In this document: positions 10,351 through 21,985 of the stretch, piece by piece
How positions within the stretch are numbered: the first letter of the stretch is position 1
How the letters are laid out: each line of letters opens with the position of its first letter
Assembly (NCBI GenBank): GCA_963682025.1
Contig: OY821517.1
Coordinates: 105,762,972 to 105,826,971, forward strand
Length of the DNA stretch: 64,000 bases
From: Cordilura impudica
Lineage: Eukaryota; Arthropoda; Insecta; Diptera; Scathophagidae
Direction of reading: 5' to 3'
The notes under the pieces: model-generated
Seen by the model: only the letters and a program-made list of their open reading frames with translations
Told to the model about the DNA's origin: nothing
Databases searched by the model: none
Program-made: the position numbers and the translations under genes

Positions 10351-11292
10351 TCAAAATCGAAGACATACTTTTAAACGCTATCAGATCAATTACAAAATGA
10401 TTAAATAATGTGTTGCCATTCATTTTATGTAAATATTAAAAGTTACAGAGGACAGCGACCGCCATCATCGACTTATTGAAATCAAAATTTGGCGATAAGT
10501 AAATTTCGAGAAATATACCTGTCAATTGATCTCCAAGGTCGTTGGATTTGACACTTCTCGATTAGTTTCTGTGGGTCTACGTGAAGTCACTGATTTATGC
10601 TGATAAACCAGTAACAATTGACGGCTTGTCCTGGAAAAAGCTCGCCAAATTTGGACGCCTAGAATGCGCTTCATCAAGAACAGTCGCAGTGGACATATGC
10701 CCAAGACCAGTTTCAAATAGTTTTCGATTTTTCGAATAAAAAAAAATTTTAATTAAAATTTAATTGTTTGTGTTATTTTTTGCAATTCAAGTTCTATAGA
10801 CCTTAAGAAAACACCCTTTAGTTTTAAACTTGAATATCTTACTTTTCCATCACGGAAAATAATTAATTATTGGGAAAATTACGCATTGAGAAAAGCAAGT
10901 AGGCATCGAATGGTTTAACTAATATTACATGAGGTAACGCGGTACACTTTTCATTATGGGCTTTATCTCAATTAAAACGAAATGGTAATAAACACAAAGA
11001 ATTTTTAATATTAAATTAATGCATTTATTTCAAATTATTTTTCAATAGCTATTTTTAAATAATGATAAGATTCATAAATTTTAATTTTAATTTTTTATAT
11101 AAAAAATTAATAACTTAAATGGAACATTTTTCAACTTATGATGAAATACATTACTATAACTTAAATAATTACTTCAATGTAGTTATTATTCAAAATATTT
11201 TTAATTATTTCTATAAGATATTTTAAATCTTTAAAACAATAAATAACTAACAGTTCTTATAATTTTCTTAGAAAATAAATCAATTAACTTAC
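10351..11292. other. AT-rich intron sequence, no exon seen
   Basis: Non-coding. A short minus-strand open frame (10522-10716) has no recognisable domain. Confidence 0.5.
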
Positions 11293-11493
11293 CAGGATAC
11301 TCCACAGTAATACTCTCTGATATAACAGCAGTATCGTTAGCATTGATTTTACAACGATAAACACCACTTATTTTCTCATCGGGCGGCAAACGTAGTGTAC
11401 CATTGCGGTATAGAAAGAAATCATTCTGTTTCCAAGGTAAAGACTTCAAAACATTATCATTGAAAAACCACGTATAAAAGTAATTGGTTTCAT
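11293..11493 (-). CDS. Ig-superfamily protein, exon B (second half of first Ig-like domain)
   Basis: 201 bp between acceptor TTTTTCAG (just above 11493) and donor GTAAGT (11287-11292), both phase 1. Joined to exon A it gives NETNYFYTWFFNDN, KSLPWKQNDFFLYRNGTL, PDEKISGVYRCKIN and AVISESITVEYP. The Trp of YTWFF and the Cys of GVYRC complete the Ig fold opened by the Cys of exon A. SGVYRC is the usual D-x-G-x-Y-x-C type signature without the Asp. Sequons NET, NGT and NDT indicate an extracellular, glycosylated domain. The next coding base pair-up is exon C, 6.6 kb away. Probably a cell-adhesion or receptor-type protein; the gene is not identified. Confidence 0.8.
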
Positions 11494-11599
11494 CTGAAAA
11501 ACAGAAATTTAATATAAATACATAAACATGTACTCAAATATAAATAGAAGTGACACGTGAATGGAAATTGAGGCTTACGATAGCAATTATCTAAGCAAT

Positions 11600-11850
11600 A
11601 ACATTTGTATGCCCTACACATACCACTTTGTGGTAAAATATTTGACCAACAAAATTACTTGAACAACTTACACCTCTTATTGCACCGATCGACTCAGAAT
11701 CGTTTTCTAATAAATTAAACGATGTTCGTTAATACGTTCGTCTGTCTGACGAAGATCGCTATTTAAATGGGTGATATTCAGAATATATGCAGGTCTGCCT
11801 TTACACAAATGTCCTACTGCGATCTACCTGAATTTTAGTCATACTTGCCA
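11600..11850 (-). mobile_element. Decayed DINE-1-like fragment in the exon A/B intron
   Basis: Weak matches to the complement of the 3' half: a CATACCACTTTGTGGT-like hairpin, then ACCGATCGACTCAGAATC, then CGTCTGTCTG. Strongly diverged. Confidence 0.45.
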
Positions 11851-12270
11851 TATAAAGTAGTTTTTTGATATTCAATTAAATCAATCTAAATAATTGCAAA
11901 TTTGATTTATTTTGCTCAATATTTGGATTGAATATGTTTTTGAAAAATTCACGATATGGATTTGATCGGAATATTTTTCAACACAGTGATAAAACTTTGT
12001 CATTATTGGTGGCAAAAAAATACATAACAATCCCACTTAAATTTCATATGTGCCTATTTTTTATGACAATTACGTACATTAGCCTTATGTACCTAAGACT
12101 CTTTTCTCGAAACTTGTGATATTAGGAATCTTAAAGTCGGCCTACATAAGCCTCTGAAGAGCACTTATAAAAAATATATATTTTATTTGACTCAGTGGTA
12201 GATACAATTGCATACAAATAAGTGATATACTTACATTAATAAGTATTTATTCATAAAAGATTGTACTTAC

Positions 12271-12405
12271 TTTGATAATAGGATTCATCAATAGTTGCCT
12301 TACATTGAAGATAATGTGTAAGGTTGGAGTGCTTTATTATCAGTCTTGTTATGGATGGACTTTGAATTTGCAAAAATGGTCGTTGATTTATTGGATTAGC
12401 ATTTG
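12271..12405 (-). CDS. Ig-superfamily protein, exon A (first half of first Ig-like domain)
   Basis: 135 bp between acceptor TATTTTCAG (above 12405) and donor GTAAGT (12265-12270). The acceptor and donor are both phase 1, as is typical for Ig-domain exons. It encodes NANPINQRPFLQIQSPS, ITRLIIKHSNLTHYLQC and KATIDESYYQ; LQC holds the first Ig Cys and NLT is a glycosylation sequon. It splices in frame to exon B (A plus AT gives Asn). Upstream exons, including a signal peptide, were not found; they may lie far to the right among the transposons or beyond the window. Confidence 0.75.
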
Positions 12406-12620
12406 CTGAAAATACAAGAAAATTAAAATTGTGGCAATAACTTTTTATCTAAAATAATATTGTTAAATAGTTTGGATGTAATAAACATGACGATAAATTT
12501 TTAGTTATATATTTTATGTAGACTTTGTGATCTGAGGTAGTAAAGAGAATGTTTAACAAAAATTAACCTTAAAATTTCAATTCCAATTTAATCTGTAGTA
12601 TTTTTGACAAATACAGAAGG

Positions 12621-14580
12621 AACAAGAATTATAGTCGGTCTAGAGTGACTATACGATAACATATACCATGTATTAATAGAAAGGATCGCAGGTCCATCTA
12701 ATTTGAATAAGAAAATAAGCATAAACCAAATTTGAGCGGCATTGTCTTACCTACACATTTGAAAAACTTCATATCGGATATTATGCTTATATGGGGACTA
12801 GGTCGACTAATGGACCGATCCTTACCATATTCAGTAAAGTAACTTATTTTTTTGCAAAACATATACAAAACAAATGTGAGAAAAATCTGTGCAATATTTT
12901 TGTCTTTTTATAGATTTAATTGAAGATCGGTAAGCAACTTTATATAGTGGCTATGACTAATAATTATTCCGCAGGGTTTATTTTTGGATTACTTATTAGT
13001 GCATGTAATAAACACATAAAAAACAAGATTGACTGAGATCTATGAGGTAATTTGGATCTTATGGCAATTTAAATCGATTTCATAGGAGTTATTTATGTAG
13101 GGACTATGGCCGATAAAAGCTTATATACCAAATTTCATTAAAATACATTCTTGTTTGCAACATGTAGTTGGATTACAAGGTTTACTTGAACACACAAACG
13201 GACGGACAGACGGATGGACAAAGAGTCTTTTCATTTTACGTGCATGTATGTCTTGTTGACTTAACCACACGGTGGTCTTAGCACTAAGTAAGATACAGTG
13301 CGTCCACCAGCACCCCTTCCTTAGATGGATAGCAAGCTAGGAGAGATGGTTTGGCATACCCTCCTCCCTTTGCTATTGGGTTGGCCCGATCTAAAAGCCT
13401 ACTACTCTATGGGTCGTAGCACCCGGTTGAATGCAACTCCAAATAGAACTGTGTTCTTCCCGCGATTTTGGGCTACCACAGCCACCACGAAACTCCCCGA
13501 GGGGCCGTTCCCAAAAAAGCCATTTAAGGGTGCAACACGTTGTTATCGCAGTACTTGCAAAAACACATACCTCCAATGAACCACACATTTGTCTACTACG
13601 TTCGTTCTTACTAGCCATTATTATCATGTGGCCCTGATATGTAAAACGTTCCATACCAACATTTCAACCGACATCCGTCTCATCCGCGAAACGCTGTATT
13701 GTCAAATGACTCAAGCGCCCTTGGACTCGTCTGCCATCTAACACTCCTGTATAATAATACTATCGTAATGGTCATCTTTGCCAGGCTCACCCATTCACGA
13801 CATTGATTTTTCGACTCTTGTCTTCATCCGTCTACTACGCTATGAACTTACTGATTGCCGCCATCATGCAAGATGATGCGTACGTCAACGTTCCGTACTT
13901 CGCTTTTCGACTGGCCTCCGACTCGTCTTGGGTCTTCGACCCACACTCTCGCTCAAATTCCTTCGTCATGGTATCTTGTCAGGGTCACTGACGCACCTAC
14001 ACCCGGCCTCCTTTTACGCTCATGTACCATCGTTAACTTTATTTACACCTTGGGACACCAACACAATAATGGGATGTGACAACCATTTCATCTGGTATGT
14101 TTTTACAACTCCAGTTTATTGTTTTTGTTTGTACTGCCTTTGACTTTGACAACTCAGTGAGGTAACCTTGGGTACCTATTTATAGCCTCAGGAAAGGCTT
14201 CGTTGCCAGTCTGGCCACTTACTAGCCGCTACCAAGTTATTCTCCAAAAGAGAATAGTACTTGGTTGAGCTGACCTTAACCTTTAGCCGCTAGGAATAAT
14301 CACCAGAATTAAATGGCTTTGCCTAGCGTTGCACGGGAGTACCTCTTGGAGGTAGGTTATAGGCATGGGCTCTGTATCAACCGCCACTGGCGAACCAGTA
14401 ACTTTATGATAAAACTTTGCTCCCAGACGGATGGACAGATGCACTTCGCTAAATCGACTCAGAAATGTATTCTTTGTCGATCGGTATAATAAACGATTGG
14501 TATAGGCCAAATATTATTGGTAGCTACAAACATTAGCACAAATTTACTATACCCTGACCACATAGTGGTATAGGGTATAA
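12621..14580 (+). mobile_element. DINE-1-like copy, old, split by a 1.2-kb insertion
   Basis: The 5' part (12621-13222) carries a mutated palindrome (TCGGTCTAGAGTGACT) and reaches the GACGG minisatellite. The 3' part (from about 14423) resumes at CAGACGGATGGACA and ends with ACCACATAGTGGTATAGGG. The two halves are the two sides of one element, and CAGACGGATGGACA is present on both sides of the insertion. Confidence 0.7.
13223..14422. mobile_element. Unassigned 1.2-kb insertion, GC-richer than its surroundings
   Basis: Base composition changes abruptly from AT-rich to mixed sequence between the two halves of the split DINE copy. A TATA-like TATTTATAG lies near 14178, and a hairpin arm pair (CCAAGTTATTCTC / GAGAATAGTACTTGG) near 14231-14264. 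No transposase, RT or other domain was recognised on either strand. It could be a solo LTR or a truncated retroelement. The 14-bp identical flanks could be a target duplication or simply the local GACGGA repeats. Confidence 0.5.
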
Positions 14581-14992
14581 CAATTATGGTTTGTGATGCC
14601 TGGTCCAACGAAACCCTATACACATTTTCAGAAGTGTTTGTTTTTAAATAAAATTTAGTTTGTGAAGAAACTTTTTTATGTGCATAACCTTTTCACATCA
14701 AGTGATAATTTGCAATGACAATTGTAGTTATTTATATCAAAACGAGCTGTAATGTGGTGTTATTTGCAATTCATGACAATATTTGACATGCAAAATAAAA
14801 TGATCAACATGTTGGCCGGTTTTTTTTGTCAGTTTGTCTTATAAAGTGAGAAAAAAAGCAAGCAATTTTTTTTTTATTACAAAGTGAAAACCAGGCATAA
14901 GAATTCCGAGAACAATGTCAGACATTTTTACCAAACTTCCTGTATGTGTTTATTTAAAAAAAATTTTTTTATATATTCTTTAAAAATAAACA

Positions 14993-15790
14993 AGTAAGAA
15001 AATTATAGTCGGTCTAGACCGACTATACGATATCCTATACCATGCGTTTAGAAACCCTATCTCTTAGGCCCAACTAACTGGATATTGAAAATAAGCAAAA
15101 ACCAAATTTGAGTGGGATTTTTATTAATTTTTTTGGCTGCAGATATGAAAAAGTTCATATCGGATGCTATATCTATAAAGGGACTAGGTCCAAAAATGGA
15201 CCGATCCTGATCATGTTTGGTAAAGTCTCTTGTATTTTGCAAAAATATGTAGAAACAAAATTTGAGAAGAATCAGTGCAATATTTTTGTTTTTTAATAGA
15301 TTTAAGTGAAGATCGGGAAGCAGCTCTATATGGGGTCACAGGGATCATTTTTGGATTACTCATTAGTGGATGTAATGAACGTATACAAACCCAATTTGAG
15401 TAAGATCTATATGACAATTTGGATCTTATGGCAATTTATGTCGATTTCATATGGGTAATTTGTATGGGGGCTAGGTCTGAACATGGACCGATTCTCACCA
15501 ATTTCAATAGCGTTCATCCCATAACCGATAAAAGCTTACGTACCCAATTTCATCAAAATATATTCATATTTGCGACCTGCAGTTTGATTACAAGCTTTAC
15601 ATGGACACACAGACGGACGGACGGACGGACGGACGGACGGACGGACGGACGGACATTGTTAAATCAACTCAGAAAGTGATTCTGATTCGATCGGTATAAT
15701 TAAAGATGGGTCTAGGTCAAATATTTTTGGTTGTTACAAACAGCAGCACAAAGTCATTATATCCAAACCACGTAGTGGTATAGGGTATAA
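14993..15790 (+). mobile_element. DINE-1-like element, complete, longest GACG array
   Basis: 798 bp. Order of parts: AGTAAGAAAATTATAG, palindrome AGTCGGTCTAGACCGACT, ATAT/ACCCTATACCA subterminal repeat, about 550 bp of conserved body, a GACG array of about ten 4-bp units (15611-15653), then CACGTAGTGGTATAGGG and TATAA. The 13-bp ATACCCTATACCA near the 5' end is the exact inverse of TGGTATAGGGTAT at the 3' end in most copies. Subterminal inverted repeats, internal minisatellite and 3' hairpin are the hallmarks of DINE-1/INE-1 (Helentron-derived, non-autonomous) repeats. No protein is encoded; the short ORFs repeated in every copy are incidental. Confidence 0.88.
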
Positions 15791-16052
15791 AAAAGAATAC
15801 AGTCTGGAAGGAATGTGTTTATACATAATAAAAATATAGTCGTTTTAACTTTTACGTTTAAAATTATAGTTCTCTTTTTCTGTTTTAAATAATTTTGTTT
15901 ATTTATTCCAATATTCTATGTATTTATCAACTAAGAGTAACAAAAGTGAAATCAAAAATAAGTATGAATGAGACAACAGAAACTTTAGAATAATGTTGTC
16001 CAGATTATTGTTTATATCGCATGTTTATACGAAAAAAGTAAATTGAAAAATA

Positions 16053-16823
16053 AGTAAGAAAATTAAAGTCGGTCTAGACCGACTATACGATACCCTATAC
16101 CATGCGTTTTGAGGCCCTATCTCTCAGGCCCAACTAACTGGATATAGAAAATAAGCATAAACCAAATTTGAGTGAGATTTTTATTAATTTTTTTGGCTGC
16201 AGATATGAAAAAGTTCATATCGGATGCTATATATATATAGGGACTAGGTCCAAAAATGGACCGATCCTGATCATGTTTGGTAAAGTCTCTTGTGTTTTGC
16301 AAAAATATATACAAACAAAATTTGAGAAGAATCAGTGCAATATTTTTGTTTTTTAATAGATTTAAGTTAAGATCGGGAAGCAACTCTATATGGGGTCAAA
16401 GGGATCATTTTTAGACTACTCAGACTACTAATGGATGTAATGAACGCATACAAACCCAATTTGAGTAAGATCTATATGACAATGTGGATCTTATGGCAAT
16501 TTATGTCGATTTCATATGGGTAATTTGTATGGGGGCTAGTCTAAACATGGACCGATTCTCACCAATTTCAATAGCTTTCATTCCATGGCCGATAAAAGCT
16601 TATATACCAAATTTCATCAAAATGTATTCATATTTGCGACCTGCAGTTTGATTACAAGGTTTACATGGACACACAGACGGACGGACGGACGGACATTGTT
16701 AAATCAACTCAGAAAGTGATTCTGATTCGATCGGTATAATTAAAGATGGGTCTAGGTCAAATATTTTTGGTTGTTACAAACAGCAGCACAAAGTCCTATA
16801 CCACATAGTGGTATAGGGTATAA
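16053..16823 (+). mobile_element. DINE-1-like element, complete
   Basis: Palindrome and both 13-bp subterminal repeats intact; short GACG array (about 3-4 units). It ends TAGTGGTATAGGGTATAA. Very similar to the copy at 14993, from which it is separated by only 262 bp of unrelated AT-rich DNA. Confidence 0.9.
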
Positions 16824-16835
16824 TAAAGTTTTATA

Positions 16836-17560
16836 AGTAGTGCTTCGTATGGCCACATTTGGTTTTAATCACGGCTTGCAGTTGTCTTTTTATGGAATTA
16901 ATTAGTTTTGTGCGTACTCTGTTGGAGTTTTATTTCATTCTTCTTAAATAATTGCATTCAGATCAGTTGTTTTTTTGGATGCTTCTTGGCAGTGCTTTTT
17001 TAAATAAATTCAAAAGCTTTCGATTGTGTTTAGATTTCTGGACAGGTGTAGCCTTCACTTTCCTAGAGTGTAGAGAGGCATAGAATTTACCATATGCGCC
17101 TTGTGTTTGCTGTTATTATCGCGATGAAATTAGAAATGCGGCTTGTTACCAACATTAAACCCAAATTTATCCGAGCTGTTGCGCATCAATGGTGTTCTCA
17201 ATAAACTAAATCTCTTCTACTCCCTTACGGGATATGCAACCCCAAACCATGAACGAAAGTTGTCGAAATTTCACAGATGGAATTATATTTCGACTTTCCA
17301 ATGCTTTAAACTGCTTTCTCTATACTCCATTGGGCCTACTATTATAGAACATAACTTTATCCCAATATTCAGAGGGCTTGGCAATCTGCATTTTAACAAA
17401 AGACAATCTGTTTTCTTAGTATTGTAAGTAAAGGATTTTTTTGACCAACTCTGGATGAATTCTTGAGAGATTAAAACACCACTCCTAAATCTTTCGTAGG
17501 CGCCTACTTGAATGCTTATGTTCGAATCAAGCTTTGTGTTTGGCGCAGTTTCAAATATTG
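16836..17560 (-). pseudogene. Decayed Tc1-like transposase
   Basis: Minus strand, broken frames: near 17290-17230 IIPSVKF and FMVWGCIS (Tc1 signature VMVWGCFS), and at the C terminus LINSIKRQLQAVIKTKCG, matching the Tc1 ending LVNSMPRRLQAVIxAKGG. The central D-P-K-H-T and D-L-N-P-I-E regions are present only as scrambled remnants. Multiple stops; inactive. Confidence 0.65.
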
Positions 17561-18409
17561 CAAACCGTCTGTCTTGTTAAAGCAAACATTTCGTTTAATT
17601 CTTGAACAGTTTTCACGAGATTGTGGCTGTAAACAATCAGAAGAATCACATCAATTAACGTTGTTTTGCCAAGCATTTTAATAAAATTCAATAAAATTCA
17701 CCTGTTTATGATCAAACCACAAATATTTTTTATCAATGTTTGATTAGAACATAAGAAATTACTATTATCGAAGCTAAAAAAGTAAAATCGATGAGAGTAA
17801 ATGCATATTAAAAGAATATTATAATTCAAAGTGAAATTATTAAAAAAAAAACTTTCTTGACAACAAAATTTTGGTGTCTCTTCTCTTTTCTGTTATATCC
17901 TTCCATACTTTTTTTCTTTCCACCTTTGCTACTGTTTGTTAGTAAATAAATAAATAAATCAGAAATAAGGAAATAGTAATAAAAAAAAAGAGACAAAATT
18001 TTTATCATATCAAAGCAATTGTTAAAATACAATCAAATAGCCAAGCATTTTTGACAAAAAGAATGCTGAAACTATGCTTTAAAAAATTGGTACCAAAATT
18101 ATTAAATTGTTCTGAAACGGATTAATTAACTAATATATTTCTCAATATGTATATCGCACTGGATTCAGTATAATTCTGATTGCCCAACGTCATCACTAAT
18201 AAAAACCTACTGATTTGTTCTGGATAACAAGTTTTAAATTTCCAGCGTTTTGAAGACCTATTTTATGTTGTAAAATATGTGAATTTGGAACAAAACCTTT
18301 TCCATGCCACACATAATAGGGAATAACATAAAATACAAATTCAATTAGATGTCTTTGCTTAAAATTGAAATGTTTATTAACTGAAAGATTTAACAAAAAT
18401 GAAAATACT

Positions 18410-19662
18410 TTGTAAATAATAGTAATAGGCAAGGCGTTTTCTTGTGACCGATATAAAAATTGTAGTAAATAACCGATTTTGAGCAAATATACATCATTTG
18501 AAAAGTATTTCTTTTTAGCTGTCCACCTGGTTTACAGGTTTGCACCTTCTGGAACATTTTTTTAGAGTAATTAAATTTGCTACTAACACATACATAAAAC
18601 ACATACTGTGTGTGTATTTATTATAAATATCAAAAGCCCTGTGTTGAATTATGAATTGGCTAAAATTGATTAGCATACCCTTAGACTTCTTTAAAATTAT
18701 TTATTAACAAGTAAGAAAATTGTAGTCGGTCTAGACCGACTATACGATACCCTATACCATGCGTTTAGAAACCCTATCTCTTAGGCCCAACTAACTGGAC
18801 ATAGAAAATAAGCGAAAACCAAATTTGAGTGGGATTTTTATTAATTTTTTTGGCTGCAGATATGAAAAAGTTCATATCGGATGCTATATCTATATAGGGA
18901 CTAGGTCCAAAAATGGACCGATCCTGGTCATGTTTGGTAAAGTGTCTTGTATTTTGCAAAAATGTATACAAAGAAAATTTGAGAAGAATCAGTGCAATAT
19001 TTTTGTTTTTTAATAGATTTAATAGATGGTGCCAAAGGGATCATTTTTGGACTACTCATTAATGGATGTAATGAACGCATACAAACCCAATTTGAGTAAG
19101 ATCTATATGACAATTTGGATCTTATGGCAATTTATGTCGATTTCATAGGGGTAATTTGTATGGGGGCTAGGTCTGAACATGGACCGATTCTCACCAATTT
19201 CAGTAGCGTTCATCCCATGGCCGATAAAAGATTATATACCAAATTTCATATTCATATTTGCGACCTGCAGTTTGATTACAAGGTTTACATGGACACACAG
19301 ACGGACGGACGGACGGACGGACGGACATTGTTAAATCAACTCAGAAAGTGATTCTGATTCGATCGGTATAATTAAAGATGGGTCTAGGTCAAATATTTTT
19401 GGTTGTTACAAACAGTAGCACAAAGTCATTGTACCCAAACCACATAGTGGTATAGGGTATAAAAACCCATTTATATATCTTCTGTGTATTCAACAAATAA
19501 ATATTTATAATAAATTTAATGAATTTTATTTAAAAAATGTTGAATTGTGAATTAGCTGAAATTGATTAGCACACCTTTAGGTTTTTATAAAATTATTTAT
19601 TAAATGAAAAAATTAAATTTCCTAGAATTTGCACTCGAATTTCGAGGGCTGGGCTCTACTAA
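18410..19662 (+). mobile_element. Short Helitron, interrupted by a DINE-1-like element
   Basis: The left part (about 18410-18708) contains AATAGGCAAGGCGTTTTCTTGTGACC, matching other copies at 39.7 kb (plus) and 22.7 kb (minus). The right part ends with the near-palindrome GCACTCGAATTTCGAGGGC (19631-19649) and CTAA followed by T, a Helitron-type CTRR^T terminus. An internal block (GAATTGGCTAAAATTGATTAGC) occurs twice, once on each side of the inserted DINE. The exact 5' end is not resolved. Confidence 0.65.
18709..19464 (+). mobile_element. DINE-1-like element nested in the Helitron
   Basis: Palindrome, 13-bp subterminal repeats and GACG array intact; lacks about 40 bp around 19020 present in siblings. 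A related uninterrupted sequence at 39981-40010 (TTATTAACAAACGCATTTAT) is the empty site and fixes the boundaries to within the A-rich microhomology (ACA / AAA). Confidence 0.88.
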
Positions 19663-19717
19663 TTTTTATTAATGGGCACAACAGACAAAGTTAGGGGCAC
19701 CAACAAAAAGTTGTATT

Positions 19718-20889
19718 TAGAGTTTTCATCGTGATTTTAACCGAAACTAAAACTACGATTTTTCAAACCTGAAAAGCGAAACCGAAAAAAATTTACAGTT
19801 TGAACTTTTTAACAATGTCCCTGTTCACACTATGAAATTTTTCTTTCCGAAACTGTTTTAATTCTCTGTTAAGCTTTCATCCGTGTCTATACACTGAAAT
19901 TTTTGTAATGAAATTCAAGATTTTTTCATGTTTACTTTGTCATTATTTTTCTTGTTCGAAATTCCCATAAGAAAAGTTTTTATATATTTTTTAATTTAAA
20001 TTGCTTTTTGTTCATTGGTTTTCTTTTTAATTTTTTATTTTTAAATTTTATTTAATTGAAATTAACTGTAATTTATTTCAATTTATTATCTCTATTAACG
20101 CAAATTTTTGCTGTCACAATCAGGAATGAAAATAAAATTGAAAGAAACGTAAAATAACTGCAATTCGACAACTACGAATTAAAAAAAAAAAAACTATAAA
20201 CTCTGACTTTCAGAAAGAAACCGGTACTACGCTAAATCTTTCCTTGAAGAGTTTAAAATTCATATCCATTTGCAATGTAAACGAAAATATTTTTGTATCT
20301 GCAAATGAAAACAATGTGGGTCAGTCCCGCTATTACCTACAATAAGCAAAAATTATACAGAAATATAATTACGAAAACTTAATTTTTTTCTTGAGAGTTT
20401 TGGCAAAAAATGTACCAATACTGATGGAAAGAAAGTACAAAGAGAGATGAAAAAATATAGCATATCAAAGTGCCGAACTGAAATCATAAGAAGGATAAAA
20501 GGGCAAGAAAAGAAATTGTTTAAAATCGTGGTGAACAATTTTAAAGAGTGTATCACAATGGATGATGAATCATAAGTGAAGAAAGAATACAATATTCCGA
20601 AAACAATATTCGGTTAGAAAAAAGTTGATAAATTTGCAAAATGTATTTAGTGTTTGTATTAACTGAATTTTATTATTTGCTTGATAAATTACATTATTTT
20701 TGAATTTGTAGCTTAGAAAATTTACTGTATATTTACGTCAAATCTAATTGGGTTACTTAATAATAATATTACATGTTTCTGATATTTTTAAAAAAAATTA
20801 TCACAATTGAAAACCGAAAACACTCAGTTTTGTAATTTTTCAAATCCGAAACAAGGGTTTCAAAATATTACGGTTTTGTGGAAGCTCTA
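19718..20889. mobile_element. Possible non-autonomous hAT-like element
   Basis: Both ends read TAGAG(T/C)TT(T/C)CA inward, followed by sequence rich in CCGAAAC and CGGTTTTG. Flanking 8-mers GTTGTATT and GTTACTTT agree at 5 of 8 positions, in keeping with a decayed 8-bp target duplication. No transposase is visible inside. Confidence 0.4.
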
Positions 20890-21620
20890 GTTACTTTGAA
20901 GCATATTATATAAAAAAAATTTACACGACGTACTGATTTTCTCCCCCTTTTTCCCCTTATGTATAACAAGAAGAAACCATGTGAGTCCATTAGTTCGTCT
21001 TCAAAATTTTATTCGCCTTTAATTTCAATTTATAAAAAAAATGTAAAAGATTGGCCGTAGACAGATGGCGGATATCGGTAAATTAACTGAGAGGTGAGTC
21101 TATGTTGAGTATTGATAGTATTTTCAAAAAAAAAACAGCAGAAACTGATTCTACCTCAATCGCAGAGTAATACTTATTGCGTACATATCGCAAACGAGTA
21201 CTGAATTAGGAGTAGTTGCAAATAAATATGTAAGTATTGGTGAGCTGCTATTGATATGCACCAGTTCTATGAAATTAATTATTATTTTTATTCACCCACT
21301 TGGTTGTAAATAAAACCATATTAATAGTAAAAGACAATATTGTAAAGAATACAGCCTTGGAAATAATTTTGAGGCACCCTATAAAGTTGTTTATTTTTCA
21401 AACCATGTTAGTTTTATTTAAAAATATAGAACACACAGAAAACAGATTCATTCGAAAATTATGAATATAATAAATCTCCATTAACATTTAGTTATCATAT
21501 TATATCACTTTTTGTGAACTAAGTAGTGTTTCGTTTCAAATTCGTAAAATTCAAAGTGGGTTGTGGGCTTACCTGCTAGTAATTAAATTAAAGGTTTTGG
21601 AGTGATATTTAAAGTAACCT
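20890..21620. other. AT-rich DNA, no gene seen
   Basis: No motif recognised on either strand. Confidence 0.45.
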
Positions 21621-21627
21621 CTAAACA

Positions 21628-21985
21628 AGTAAGAAAATTATAGTCGGTCAAGAAAATTATGTAATACGATACCCTATACCATGCGTTTAGATACCCTATC
21701 TCTTCGGTCCAACTAATTCGATATTAAAAATAAGCATAAACCAAATTTGAGTGGCATTTTTATTAATTTTCTTGGCTGCAGATATGAAAAAGTTCATATC
21801 GGACGTTATATTTATATGGGGACTAGGTCAAAAAATGGACCGATCTTGACTATATTTGGTAAAATAACTTATATTTTCAAAAAATATATACAAGTCAATT
21901 TTGAGAAAAACCTGCGCAGTATTTTTTGTTTTTTGATAGATTTAAATAAAGATCGGAAATCAGCTCTACTATATGGGGCCTATGA
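21628..21985 (+). mobile_element. DINE-1-like 5' half, left arm of an inverted pair
   Basis: Runs from AGTAAGAAAATTATAG through GATATGAAAAAGTTCATATC to the ATCGGAAATCAGCTC region, then switches directly to the opposite strand version of the same family. The palindrome is damaged by a small rearrangement near 21645-21665. Confidence 0.75.

Noticed and set aside
10522..10716. 64-residue minus-strand ORF
   Set aside because: Considered as a transposase remnant (RRPNLA-like phrase), but no consistent motif order could be found.
13391..13654. ORFs inside the GC-richer 1.2-kb insertion
   Set aside because: Overlapping frames on both strands reflect fewer stop codons in GC-richer DNA; none shows a known domain.
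15057..15296. Small conserved ORFs of the DINE copies (for example FINFFGCRYEKVHIGCYIY)
   Set aside because: Repeated in nearly every copy only because the DNA repeat is conserved; they overlap on both strands and lack coding-type substitution.
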